From Vicingus sp036171675 (GTDB lineage Bacteria > Bacteroidota > Bacteroidia > Flavobacteriales_E > Vicingaceae), in contig JAVHRO010000124.1 in NCBI GenBank assembly GCA_036171675.1, positions 1-33,686 of the forward strand: a stretch of 33,686 nt of DNA, in the 5' to 3' direction. Below are positions 8,136 through 15,603 of this stretch, piece by piece (the stretch's first letter is position 1; each line of letters begins with the position of its first letter). A program made the position numbers and the translations under genes. The notes below the pieces were generated by a model that was not told the DNA's origin, ran no database searches, and saw only the letters and a list, made by a program, of their open reading frames with translations.

Positions 8136-9263
8136 ATGAATATTCAAATGGTTGACCTGAAAGGTCAGTATAAAAAAATTAAATCAGAGGTTGATGCTGC
8201 AATCATTAATGTAATTGAATCTACAGCCTATATTAATGGTCCTGAAGTTCATGCTTTTCAAAAAGAATTGGAGCAATATTTAAAGGTAAAACATGTAATT
8301 CCCTGCGCTAATGGAACCGATGCTTTGCAAATTGCATTAATGGCATTGGGATTAAAACCTGGTGATGAAGTAATTACATCAGATTTTACTTTTGCCGCAA
8401 CGGTCGAAGTAATTGGTTTATTGCAACTTACACCTATTTTGGTTGATGTTGATCCGAGTACCTATAACATGGATATAGCTCAACTTAAAAAAGCCATAAC
8501 TGCTAAAACCAGAGCTATAGTTCCTGTTCATTTATTCGGACAATGTGCCAACATGGAAGAAATATTGAAAATAGCTAAAGAAAATAATATTTATGTGGTA
8601 GAAGATACTGCCCAAGCCATTGGAGCAACTTATACGTTTAGTAACGGAAAAACCAAATTTGCTGGAACGATGGGTGAAATTGGTACTACATCATTTTTTC
8701 CTTCAAAAAACTTAGGTTGTTACGGCGATGGTGGGGCAATTTTTACCAACGACGATAATTATGCATCACTTTGCCGTTCTATTGTAAATCACGGAATGGG
8801 TGAGCGATATTATTACGAACGATTAGGGGTTAATTCTCGATTAGATGCTATACAAGCAGCTATTTTAAGAATTAAATTGAGACAATTAGATAAATATGCC
8901 GCAGCACGAAATAAAGCAGCAAGCTATTACGATAAAGCATTTTCTACTTGTAATAAAATAAAAACTCCAGTAAGAGACCCAAAATCAACCCATGTTTTTC
9001 ATCAATATACGTTGGTAGGTTCTGGTTTCGACCATTTTGAATTGCAAAAATATTTGGGAACAAAAGGAATTCCTTGTATGATTTATTATCCTGTTCCTTT
9101 ACATACTCAAATTGCATACAAAACACCACAAATGAAACACGAAGATTTTGAGGTGACAAATGCCTTGTGTGAATCGGTATTTTCGTTACCCATGCACACC
9201 GAATTAACAGAAGAACAATTAAAATTCATCACCGATTCGGTGTTGGAGTTTATTAATTTGTAA
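8136..9263 (+). CDS. wbpE: DegT-type sugar aminotransferase (WbpE/WlbC-like)
   Basis: This 375-residue PLP enzyme is a DegT/DnrJ/EryC1/StrS sugar aminotransferase. Key features are the phosphate-binding ANGTDAL (58-64), VEDTAQA with D157 holding the pyridine ring, and FFPSKNLGCYGDGG with the Schiff-base lysine K191. The start MVDLKGQY and HGMGERYYYERLGVNSRLD are typical of the WbpE/WlbC subgroup. That subgroup transfers an amino group from glutamate to the C3 ketone of UDP-3-keto-GlcNAc-uronate. The assignment is supported by WbpA-, WbpB- and WbpD-like genes later in the locus; together they make UDP-2,3-diacetamido-2,3-dideoxy-glucuronate. It is the first gene of the plus-strand locus, divergent from the gene at 7245 with 129 bp between. 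No heptad repeats flank this gene. Confidence 0.88.
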   Translation: MNIQMVDLKGQYKKIKSEVDAAIINVIESTAYINGPEVHAFQKELEQYLKVKHVIPCANGTDALQIALMALGLKPGDEVITSDFTFAATVEVIGLLQLTPILVDVDPSTYNMDIAQLKKAITAKTRAIVPVHLFGQCANMEEILKIAKENNIYVVEDTAQAIGATYTFSNGKTKFAGTMGEIGTTSFFPSKNLGCYGDGGAIFTNDDNYASLCRSIVNHGMGERYYYERLGVNSRLDAIQAAILRIKLRQLDKYAAARNKAASYYDKAFSTCNKIKTPVRDPKSTHVFHQYTLVGSGFDHFELQKYLGTKGIPCMIYYPVPLHTQIAYKTPQMKHEDFEVTNALCESVFSLPMHTELTEEQLKFITDSVLEFINL

Positions 9264-9297
9264 ATTAGTTAATTTTAAAAAAGAATGTGTTAATTAA

Positions 9298-9657
9298 ATG
9301 AAAACTGATAGTGAAAATATAATAGTTGATAAGACGTTTCAGTTTGCATTAGATATTGTTGTATTTACTGAAAAATTAGAAATAAATAAAAAATTTGTTG
9401 TAGCTAATCAATTACTAAAATCAGGAACGTCTATTGGTGCTAATATTAGAGAGGCTCAAAATGCAGAAAGTAAAGCTGATTTTATCCATAAAATGAAAAT
9501 AGCATTAAAAGAAACTGAGGAAACACAATATTGGTTGGATATATGTAATGCTTCTGAAAATTATCCAAATTGTCAGAATCTTATTGAAGAAATAAATACG
9601 ATAAAGCTTATATTATCAAAAATTGTTGGAACTTCTAAAAGAAGTTTGGTTAATTAA
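9298..9657 (+). CDS. Four-helix-bundle protein (23S IVP/Avd-like)
   Basis: This 119-residue all-helical protein belongs to the four-helix-bundle family named after proteins encoded in 23S rRNA intervening sequences, which also contains Avd of diversity-generating retroelements. The diagnostic block is LLKSGTSIGANIREAQNAES (40-59), followed by KADFIHKMKIALKETEET and YWLDI (78-82). The biochemical role of stand-alone members is not established. No reverse transcriptase or template repeat is nearby, so a retroelement role is unlikely. The gene sits between the aminotransferase and UDP-glucose dehydrogenase genes. Identical TTAATTAAATGAA motifs occur at its own start (from 9290) and at the start of the next gene (from 9686), and TTAATTAA overlaps its stop codon. 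This suggests insertion into an existing operon. Confidence 0.88.
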   Translation: MKTDSENIIVDKTFQFALDIVVFTEKLEINKKFVVANQLLKSGTSIGANIREAQNAESKADFIHKMKIALKETEETQYWLDICNASENYPNCQNLIEEINTIKLILSKIVGTSKRSLVN

Positions 9658-9693
9658 AAAATTAAATTATTTACAAATTCTCAAATTAATTAA

Positions 9694-11004
9694 ATGAATA
9701 TTGCCGTAATAGGAACAGGTTATGTAGGTTTAGTTTCAGGAACTTGTTTTGCCGAAACTGGAAATAATGTAGTTTGTGTTGATATTGATAAAAATAAAGT
9801 AGAAAAAATGAGAAAAGGAGTAATTCCTATCTACGAACCTCATTTAGATGTGTTGTTTGAACGAAACATAAAACAGGGCAGATTAACTTTTACCACCGAC
9901 ATTAACGAAGCCATAAAAGATGCTAAAATTATTTTTTTGGCATTGCCAACTCCTCCAGGAGAAGACGGTTCTGCTGATTTGTCGTACATTTTAGGTGTTG
10001 CAGATACGTTGGGCAAAATTATAAAAGATTACAAAGTTATTGTTGATAAAAGTACCGTTCCGGTTGGTACTGCCGAAAAAGTGCGGTTGGCAATTGCTAA
10101 AAATGCAACGGTTGATTTTGATGTGGTTTCCAACCCTGAATTTTTACGTGAGGGATTTGCAGTTGACGATTTTTTAAAACCAGACAGAGTCATTATTGGT
10201 ACATCTTCAGAAAAGGCTATAGAAACCATGAATCATTTGTATAAACCTTATGTTCGACAAGGAAATCCTATTATTTTTATGGATGAAAAATCGGCTGAGT
10301 TAACCAAATATGCAGCCAATTCATTTTTAGCAACAAAAATTACGTTTATGAACGAAATTGCTAATTTTTGTGAAAAAGTTGGAGCCGATGTTGACATGGT
10401 TCGTATTGGTATAGGTTCAGATTCAAGAATTGGCAAACGATTTTTGTTCCCAGGTATTGGTTACGGAGGAAGTTGTTTTCCAAAAGATGTTCAGGCATTA
10501 GCCAAATCGGGAAAAGAGTACGGTTATAATTTTGGAATTTTAGATGCCGTAATGCGTATCAATGAAGAACAAAAAACGATAATTGTTCCAAAAATCAAAG
10601 CATATTTTAAAAACAATTTAAAAGGAAAAAAAATTGCATTGTGGGGCTTGGCATTTAAACCCGATACCGACGATATTCGGGAAGCTCCTGCTTTATATAT
10701 TATTGATGAATTGTTACGTGAAGGAGCCGAGATTATAGTTTATGACCCGGAAGCAATGGAAAATGTAAAAGCATTGTACAACAATAAAATTACCTTTGCA
10801 ACAAGTAGGGATGAAGCCATTAAAAATGTTGATGCTTTAGTCATTACAACCGAATGGCAATTGTTCAGAAATCCTGATTTTGACTTGTTGGCTAAAGAAA
10901 TGAAACAAAAAGTAATTTTTGATGGAAGAAATTTATATGAAACAAAAGAAATGCAAGAACTAGGGTTTTATTATGCCAGTATTGGACGAGAATTAATTAA
11001 ATAA
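9694..11004 (+). CDS. ugd: UDP-glucose 6-dehydrogenase
   Basis: The 436-residue enzyme oxidises UDP-glucose to UDP-glucuronate with two NAD+. The N-terminal Rossmann fold opens at residue 2 (NIAVIGTGYVGLVSGTCFAE). STVPVGT (120-126), SNPEFLREG (147-155) and TKYAANSFLATK (204-215, K205) line the active site, and the catalytic cysteine is C261 in GYGGSCFPKD. The C-terminal domain carries LWGLAFKPDTDDIREAPA. SNPEFLREG and GYGGSCFPKD distinguish it from the UDP-HexNAc dehydrogenase at 14306. The product is the direct substrate of the decarboxylase encoded next. The stop codon is the first three bases of a 16-bp tandem repeat (11002-11064). Length and motifs are intact. Confidence 0.96.
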   Translation: MNIAVIGTGYVGLVSGTCFAETGNNVVCVDIDKNKVEKMRKGVIPIYEPHLDVLFERNIKQGRLTFTTDINEAIKDAKIIFLALPTPPGEDGSADLSYILGVADTLGKIIKDYKVIVDKSTVPVGTAEKVRLAIAKNATVDFDVVSNPEFLREGFAVDDFLKPDRVIIGTSSEKAIETMNHLYKPYVRQGNPIIFMDEKSAELTKYAANSFLATKITFMNEIANFCEKVGADVDMVRIGIGSDSRIGKRFLFPGIGYGGSCFPKDVQALAKSGKEYGYNFGILDAVMRINEEQKTIIVPKIKAYFKNNLKGKKIALWGLAFKPDTDDIREAPALYIIDELLREGAEIIVYDPEAMENVKALYNNKITFATSRDEAIKNVDALVITTEWQLFRNPDFDLLAKEMKQKVIFDGRNLYETKEMQELGFYYASIGRELIK

Positions 11005-11064
11005 TGTGTAGATGTAATAATGTGTAGATGTAATAATGTGTAGATGTAATAATGTGTAGATGTG
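11002..11064. repeat. 16-bp tandem repeat, four copies
   Basis: The unit TAATGTGTAGATGTAA occurs three times exactly (11002-11017, 11018-11033, 11034-11049), plus a fourth copy of 15 bases (11050-11064). The first TAA is the stop codon of the UDP-glucose dehydrogenase gene, so copy number does not alter that protein. It is unrelated in sequence to the heptad repeats that follow 20 bp later. Confidence 0.93.
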
Positions 11065-11083
11065 AAAATAACTAATTACCATT

Positions 11084-11144
11084 CTCTAAACTCTAAACTC
11101 TAAACTATGCTTAAACCTCAAACCTCAAACCTCAAACCTCAAAC
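11084..11144 (+). repeat. Two heptad arrays (CTCTAAA x3, AAACCTC x4) across a start codon
   Basis: Three exact CTCTAAA units (11084-11104) lead into the ATG at 11107. Two codons later four exact AAACCTC units (11113-11140) begin, followed by a partial AAAC. The second array is translated as the N-terminus of the UDP-glucuronate decarboxylase. Only the AAACYYY-type arm is present here; there is no preceding GTTTGAG-type arm. Confidence 0.93.
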
Positions 11145-12120
11145 TGTACTAATAACTGGTGCTGCCGGATTTTTAGGCTCTCACCTTTGTGATCGTTTTA
11201 TAAAAGAAGGTTTTCGTGTTATTGCAATGGATAACCTGATAACAGGTGATTTAAAAAACATTGAACACCTAGCTGGAAATAAAAATTTTGAGTTTGTCAA
11301 CCATGATATTTCAAAACATATTGAAATACAAGGAGATGTAGATTATATTTTACATTTTGCTTCTCCGGCATCACCCATCGATTATTTAAAAATTCCTATA
11401 CAAACATTAAAAGTAGGTTCATTAGGAACTCATAATTTGTTGGGTTTAGCCAAAGCAAAAAATGCAAGAATGCTAATTGCTTCTACATCTGAAGTATATG
11501 GCGACCCAAAAGTACATCCTCAAACCGAAGAATATTGGGGCAATGTAAATCCCATTGGTCCAAGAGGCGTTTACGATGAAGCCAAACGTTTTCAAGAAGC
11601 GATAACCATGGCATATCACCGATATCATGGAGTAGAAACCCGAATTGTTCGAATATTTAATACGTATGGACCTCGTATGCGATTAAATGATGGTAGAGTT
11701 TTACCTGCATTTATTGGTCAGGCATTGCGTGGTGAAGACTTAACCGTTTTCGGAAAAGGAAATCAAACCCGTTCGTTTTGTTATGTCGATGATTTAATTG
11801 AAGGCATTTATCGTTTGTTGATGAGCGATTATGCAGAACCCGTAAACATTGGAAACCCTGATGAAATTACCATACTTCAATTTGCCGAAGAAATTATTAA
11901 ATTAACTGGCACGAAGCAAAAAATTATTTTCAAAGAATTACCCATTGATGACCCCATGCAACGTCAGCCAAACATTGATAAAGCACGAAAATTATTGGGT
12001 TGGGAACCAAAAGTAAATAGGGCAGAAGGACTTAAAATAACGTACGATTATTTTAAAGGTTTAAATCAAGATGAATTGAATAAAGTAGAGCATAAAAATT
12101 TTGAAAAGTATATAAAATAA
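11107..12120 (+). CDS. UDP-glucuronate decarboxylase (UDP-xylose synthase)
   Basis: This 337-residue extended SDR converts UDP-glucuronate to UDP-xylose. The NAD site is GAAGFLG (18-24). HFASPASPIDY (83-93) is the family fingerprint, STSEVYGDP (126-134) carries the active-site Ser/Thr, and the catalytic pair is Y156 and K160 in GVYDEAKRF. RSFCYVDDL and a C-terminal substrate domain follow. Residues 1-13 (MLKPQTSNLKPQT) are not part of the fold; they are the translation of four AAACCTC heptads. No ATG, GTG or TTG lies in frame between the tract and the Rossmann strand (VLITGAAG from residue 14), so 11107 is the only sensible start. With three units the frame reads TAC TAA, and with five it reads TTG TGA, both soon after the tract. 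Expression could therefore be switched by repeat copy number. Confidence 0.93.
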   Translation: MLKPQTSNLKPQTVLITGAAGFLGSHLCDRFIKEGFRVIAMDNLITGDLKNIEHLAGNKNFEFVNHDISKHIEIQGDVDYILHFASPASPIDYLKIPIQTLKVGSLGTHNLLGLAKAKNARMLIASTSEVYGDPKVHPQTEEYWGNVNPIGPRGVYDEAKRFQEAITMAYHRYHGVETRIVRIFNTYGPRMRLNDGRVLPAFIGQALRGEDLTVFGKGNQTRSFCYVDDLIEGIYRLLMSDYAEPVNIGNPDEITILQFAEEIIKLTGTKQKIIFKELPIDDPMQRQPNIDKARKLLGWEPKVNRAEGLKITYDYFKGLNQDELNKVEHKNFEKYIK

Positions 12121-12129
12121 ATAATTCAA

Positions 12130-12182
12130 GGTTTGAGGTTTGAAGTTTGAGGTTAACCCAAACTTCAAACTTTAAACCTCCA
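12130..12182 (+). repeat. Heptad inverted repeat before the fused four-helix gene
   Basis: The left arm (GGTTTGAGGTTTGAAGTTTG, 12130-12149) pairs with the right arm made of CAAACTTCAAACTTTAAACC (12159-12178). The innermost 12 bp are perfect (12138-12149 with 12159-12170), and the loop contains GGTTAACC. It sits between the decarboxylase stop codon and the ATG at 12192. Confidence 0.88.
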
Positions 12183-12191
12183 ACCAAAAAT

Positions 12192-13187
12192 ATGGCAACA
12201 ATAAAAAAGTTTGAAGACCTTGAAATTTGGCAATTAGCTATGGAGTTATCAAATGATATTTATGATATCATTAAAAATACCGATTTAAAATCTGATTTTG
12301 CATTAAGAAATCAAATTGATAGGTCTGTAATGTCTGTTAGTGATAATATAGCCGAAGGTTTTGAAAGGGAAGGAAATAGAGAGTTTATTCAATTTTTAAG
12401 TATTGCAAAAGGCTCTTGTGGAGAAATGAGGTCACAATTGTATAAGTTAAAAAATAGAGCATATATTGAAGAAATAAAATTTGAGGAATTACAAAATAAA
12501 GCGGAACTTACATCTAAAAAAATTAGCTCTTTCATGAATTATCTTAAAAATACAGACCATAAAGGAAATAAATTTCAAGAACCAGAAGCCGAGTATAAAC
12601 CTCAAACTTCAAACCTCAAACCATTCTTCACCCACGAAACAGCTGTAATCGACGATGGTTGTAAAATAGGAAATGGAACCAAAATATGGCATTTTTCACA
12701 CATCATGTCTAATTGTGTAATTGGAGAAAAATGCAACATCGGGCAGAATGTGGTAATTTCACCAGATGTGGTTTTAGGAAAAAATGTAAAAATTCAAAAC
12801 AACGTTTCAATATATACAGGTGTTACTTGCGATGACGATGTGTTTTTAGGTCCATCCATGGTTTTTACCAATGTAATAAACCCAAGAAGTGCTGTAAATA
12901 GAAAAGAAGAATATTTAAAAACGCATGTTGGTAAAGGAGCTTCAATTGGAGCGAATGCTACCATAGTTTGCGGACACGATATTGGTGCTTATGCTTTTAT
13001 TGGAGCAGGAGCAGTGGTAACTAAAAACATACCAGCTTATTCGTTGTGGGTGGGTAATCCAGCAAAACAATTGGGTTGGGTAAGTGAATATGGACATCGG
13101 TTGGTTTTCGATAAAGATGGGTTTGCAACTTGTCCGGAAACCAAAGAAAAATATAAAATAACTAATAATCAGGTTAATAAAATATAA
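12192..13187 (+). CDS. wbpD: Fusion: four-helix-bundle protein + WbpD-type acetyltransferase
   Basis: Starting at ATG 12192 the protein has 331 residues in two parts. Residues 1-122 are a four-helix-bundle protein of the 23S IVP/Avd-like family (FEDLEIWQLAMELS; RSVMSVSDNIAEGFEREGNR, 44-63; FIQFLSIAKGSCGEMRSQL). Residues about 145-331 are a complete left-handed beta-helix acetyltransferase of the WbpD/WlbB type (GNGTKIWHFSHI, ISPDVVLGKNVKIQNNVSIY, GAGAVVTKNIPAYSLWVGNP), with the usual WbpD tail GWVSEYGHRL and CPETKEKY. WbpD N-acetylates UDP-3-amino-GlcNAc-uronate. The joining segment KPQTSNLKP (136-144) is translated heptad repeat, and no start codon lies near the second domain. One heptad more or less gives an early stop. 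An upstream in-frame TTG (12147) lies inside the hairpin and is unlikely to be the start. Confidence 0.88.
   Translation: MATIKKFEDLEIWQLAMELSNDIYDIIKNTDLKSDFALRNQIDRSVMSVSDNIAEGFEREGNREFIQFLSIAKGSCGEMRSQLYKLKNRAYIEEIKFEELQNKAELTSKKISSFMNYLKNTDHKGNKFQEPEAEYKPQTSNLKPFFTHETAVIDDGCKIGNGTKIWHFSHIMSNCVIGEKCNIGQNVVISPDVVLGKNVKIQNNVSIYTGVTCDDDVFLGPSMVFTNVINPRSAVNRKEEYLKTHVGKGASIGANATIVCGHDIGAYAFIGAGAVVTKNIPAYSLWVGNPAKQLGWVSEYGHRLVFDKDGFATCPETKEKYKITNNQVNKI
12597..12622 (+). repeat. Heptad tract inside the fusion gene
   Basis: AAACCTC, AAACTTC and AAACCTC plus a partial AAACC run in frame at codons 136-144 of the fusion protein. Variation by one unit shifts the frame: one unit fewer reaches CTG TAA, and one unit more reaches TTG TAA, both within about 50 bases. 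The acetyltransferase domain would be lost in either case. Confidence 0.9.
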
Positions 13188-13188
13188 A

Positions 13189-14226
13189 ATGATTGCTGAA
13201 AATAAAAAGATAAAATTTGCTGTAGTAGGTTGTGGTCATATTGGTAAACGACATGCCGAAATGATACTTGGAAACCCTGAAGCAGAATTGGTTGCTTTGT
13301 GTGATGCTGGTGAAAAGGATAAATTAGGTATTGAAAAATACGATGTTCCTTTTTTTACTTCGATTGAGGACTTATTGTCTTCAACTTTACCAATTGATGT
13401 GATAAATATTTGTACCCCAAATGGATTACATTCCGATCAAGCAGCTATGGTATTAGAAAAAGGCAAACATGTGGTTATTGAAAAACCACTTGGATTGTCT
13501 AAAGCAAAATGTGAAAAAGTAATCCATTATGCACTAACACATCATAAACATGTGTTTGCCGTAATGCAAAACAGGTATTCGCCACCTTCTGTTTGGATAA
13601 AAGATTTGATTGAGAATAAAGTATTAGGAGATATTTTTATGGTTCAATTAAATTGCTATTGGAATAGAGATGACCGTTACTATAAAAAAGGTGGATGGAA
13701 AGGCACTCAACAATTAGATGGAGGTACACTTTTTACTCAATTTTCCCATTTTATTGACATCATGTATTGGTTGTTTGGCGACATTACCAATATTCAAGCA
13801 AAATTTAACGATTTTACCCATCAGCATTCCACCGATTTTGAAGATTCTGGTTTTGTTTCATTCGATTTTGTTGAAGGTGGTATGGGTTCGTTGAATTACT
13901 CAACTGCAGTTGCTACTCAAAATTTAGAAAGTAGCATAACTATAATTGGTAAAAATGGAAGTGTAAAAATTGGTGGTCAATACATGAATGAGGTGGAAGT
14001 TTGCAACATTGATGGTTATCAAATGCCTACATTAGCTGCTGCTAACCCACCAAACGACTATGGACCTTATAAAGGTTCAGCAGCAAACCATCATTATATT
14101 ATCGAAAATGTAATCAACACTTTAAAGGGTAGAACAACTGCAACTACCAATGCTTTAGAAGGATTAAAAGTAGTTGATATTATAGAACGAATCTATGCTT
14201 TAAGAGATAAATCAATTTTAAAATAA
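13189..14226 (+). CDS. wbpB: UDP-GlcNAc-uronate 3-dehydrogenase (WbpB/WlbA-like)
   Basis: This 345-residue Gfo/Idh/MocA oxidoreductase has a Rossmann NAD site VGCGHIGKRH (13-22), ICTPNGLH (74-81) and the family lysine motif EKP (98-100). The C-terminal alpha/beta domain contains QLDGGTLFTQFSHFIDIMYWLFGD, cut here for length, and ends with the usual NALEGLKVVDIIERIY region. WbpB/WlbA oxidises C3 of UDP-GlcNAc-uronate to the ketone that the WbpE-type aminotransferase uses. In studied systems the tightly bound NADH is recycled with 2-oxoglutarate. One base separates it from the stop codon of the fused wbpD, so translation is probably coupled. No heptads lie between these two genes. The family call is certain; substrate is inferred from the neighbouring pathway genes. 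Confidence 0.9.
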   Translation: MIAENKKIKFAVVGCGHIGKRHAEMILGNPEAELVALCDAGEKDKLGIEKYDVPFFTSIEDLLSSTLPIDVINICTPNGLHSDQAAMVLEKGKHVVIEKPLGLSKAKCEKVIHYALTHHKHVFAVMQNRYSPPSVWIKDLIENKVLGDIFMVQLNCYWNRDDRYYKKGGWKGTQQLDGGTLFTQFSHFIDIMYWLFGDITNIQAKFNDFTHQHSTDFEDSGFVSFDFVEGGMGSLNYSTAVATQNLESSITIIGKNGSVKIGGQYMNEVEVCNIDGYQMPTLAAANPPNDYGPYKGSAANHHYIIENVINTLKGRTTATTNALEGLKVVDIIERIYALRDKSILK

Positions 14227-14231
14227 ATATA

Positions 14232-14301
14232 TTTGAAGTTCGATGTTTGAGTATAGAACAACTTCAAACTTCAAACTTTGAACTTTAAACTTTAAACTTT
14301 A
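14232..14301 (+). repeat. Heptad array with 9-bp inverted repeat before wbpA
   Basis: Six consecutive heptads (AACTTCA x2, AACTTTG, AACTTTA x3; 14260-14301) end four bases before the ATG at 14306. TTTGAAGTT at 14232-14240 pairs with AACTTCAAA at 14260-14268. The unit has drifted to the T-rich variant AAACTTT near the start codon. Confidence 0.87.
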
Positions 14302-14305
14302 AAAA

Positions 14306-15601
14306 ATGAGTGTTTACAAAAAATTAAAAAATAAAGAAACTAAAATAGCTGTAATAGGACTGGGTTACGTGGGGTTACCTATAGCTCTTGAATTTGCTAA
14401 AACCATGAAAGTGGTGGGTTTCGACATCAACCAAAAAAGAGTGGAGTTGATGCGAAAAAACATCGATCCCAGCGAAGAGCTAGATTCGTCGGCATTTGAA
14501 GGTTGTGATATTTATTTTACAGCAGATTTAAACGATTTAAAAGAGGTTACCTTTTTTGTGGTTGCAGTTCCAACACCTATTGATAGTCATAATTTACCGG
14601 ATTTAACACCTTTGTTAGGTGCCACTAAAACGGTTGGTAAAGTACTTAAAAAAGGCGATTATGTAGTTTATGAATCAACGGTTTATCCAGGTTGTACTGA
14701 AGAAGATTGTGTCCCTATTTTAGAAGAATTATCTGGTCTTAAATTTAAATCTGATTTTAAGGTAGGTTATTCTCCCGAACGAATAAATCCAGGCGATAAA
14801 AATCATACGCTAACCAATGTTAAAAAAGTGGTTTCTGGCTGTTGCAGTAAATCGTTAGACGAAATTGCAAAAGTATATGAATCAGTTGTAACTGTTGGTG
14901 TTCATAGAGCTTCTTCCATAAAAGTTGCCGAAGCTGCAAAAATTATTGAAAACACTCAACGCGATGTAAATATTGCATTGGTTAACGAGCTTTCCATTAT
15001 TTTTAATAAAATGGGCATCAATACGTATGATGTGTTAGAAGCTGCTGGTACAAAATGGAATTTCTTAAAGTTTTTTCCAGGTTTGGTGGGTGGTCATTGT
15101 ATTGGCGTTGACCCTTATTATTTAACTTACAAGGCAAAAGAATTTGGTTATCATGCTCAAATCATAAGCTCTGGACGATTTGTAAACGATTCTATGGGTG
15201 GCTATGTGGCTAAACAAACGGTTAAAAAAATTATTAAAGCGGGTAAAAACATTGCTGAGGCAAAAGTTTTAGTGATGGGAGCAACTTTTAAAGAAGATGT
15301 GAGTGATATTAGAAACTCAAAAGTTGCAGATGTGGTAAACGAATTTATTTCCTTTGGAGCTAAAGTAGAAGTTATTGACCCTCACGCTGATTCAGAAAGT
15401 TTAAAACATGAATATGGTTTTGGCTTGGTAAATAAAATTGCCAACGATTATGATGCAATAGTTATTGCCGTTTGTCACAAAGAATACCAAAATTTTGATG
15501 AAAAGTATTTTGAAAGTATATCAACCAAAAATGGAGTTTTGGTCGACTTAAAAGGGATTTACAGAGGTAAAATTAATGAAATGACTTATTGGAGTCTATA
15601 A
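14306..15601 (+). CDS. wbpA: UDP-N-acetylhexosamine 6-dehydrogenase (WbpA/TviB-like)
   Basis: This 431-residue enzyme is a nucleotide-sugar dehydrogenase of the WbpA/TviB branch, oxidising C6 of UDP-GlcNAc to the uronate. Motifs are IGLGYVGLPIALEF (17-30), VAVPTP (86-91), YESTVYPGCTEE (122-133), GYSPERINPGDK (154-165) and the catalytic C265 in LVGGHCIGVDPYYLTY. The SPERINPGDK and GGHCIGVDPYY forms separate it from UDP-glucose dehydrogenase and point to an N-acetylhexosamine substrate. UDP-ManNAc dehydrogenase is a near relative, but the WbpB/E/D neighbours favour UDP-GlcNAc. It supplies the first intermediate of the diacetamido-uronate pathway. Spacing to wbpB is 79 bp, occupied by a heptad array. 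Sequence appears intact and full length. Confidence 0.9.
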   Translation: MSVYKKLKNKETKIAVIGLGYVGLPIALEFAKTMKVVGFDINQKRVELMRKNIDPSEELDSSAFEGCDIYFTADLNDLKEVTFFVVAVPTPIDSHNLPDLTPLLGATKTVGKVLKKGDYVVYESTVYPGCTEEDCVPILEELSGLKFKSDFKVGYSPERINPGDKNHTLTNVKKVVSGCCSKSLDEIAKVYESVVTVGVHRASSIKVAEAAKIIENTQRDVNIALVNELSIIFNKMGINTYDVLEAAGTKWNFLKFFPGLVGGHCIGVDPYYLTYKAKEFGYHAQIISSGRFVNDSMGGYVAKQTVKKIIKAGKNIAEAKVLVMGATFKEDVSDIRNSKVADVVNEFISFGAKVEVIDPHADSESLKHEYGFGLVNKIANDYDAIVIAVCHKEYQNFDEKYFESISTKNGVLVDLKGIYRGKINEMTYWSL

Positions 15602-15603
15602 CT

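Noticed and set aside
9298..9657. Avd-like four-helix protein as part of a diversity-generating retroelement
   Set aside because: No reverse transcriptase, template repeat or adenine-biased variable region was found in the window.
12147..12191. Upstream TTG start for the fusion gene
   Set aside because: It lies inside the hairpin and would add only repeat-derived residues; ATG 12192 begins the conserved MATIKKFEDL segment.
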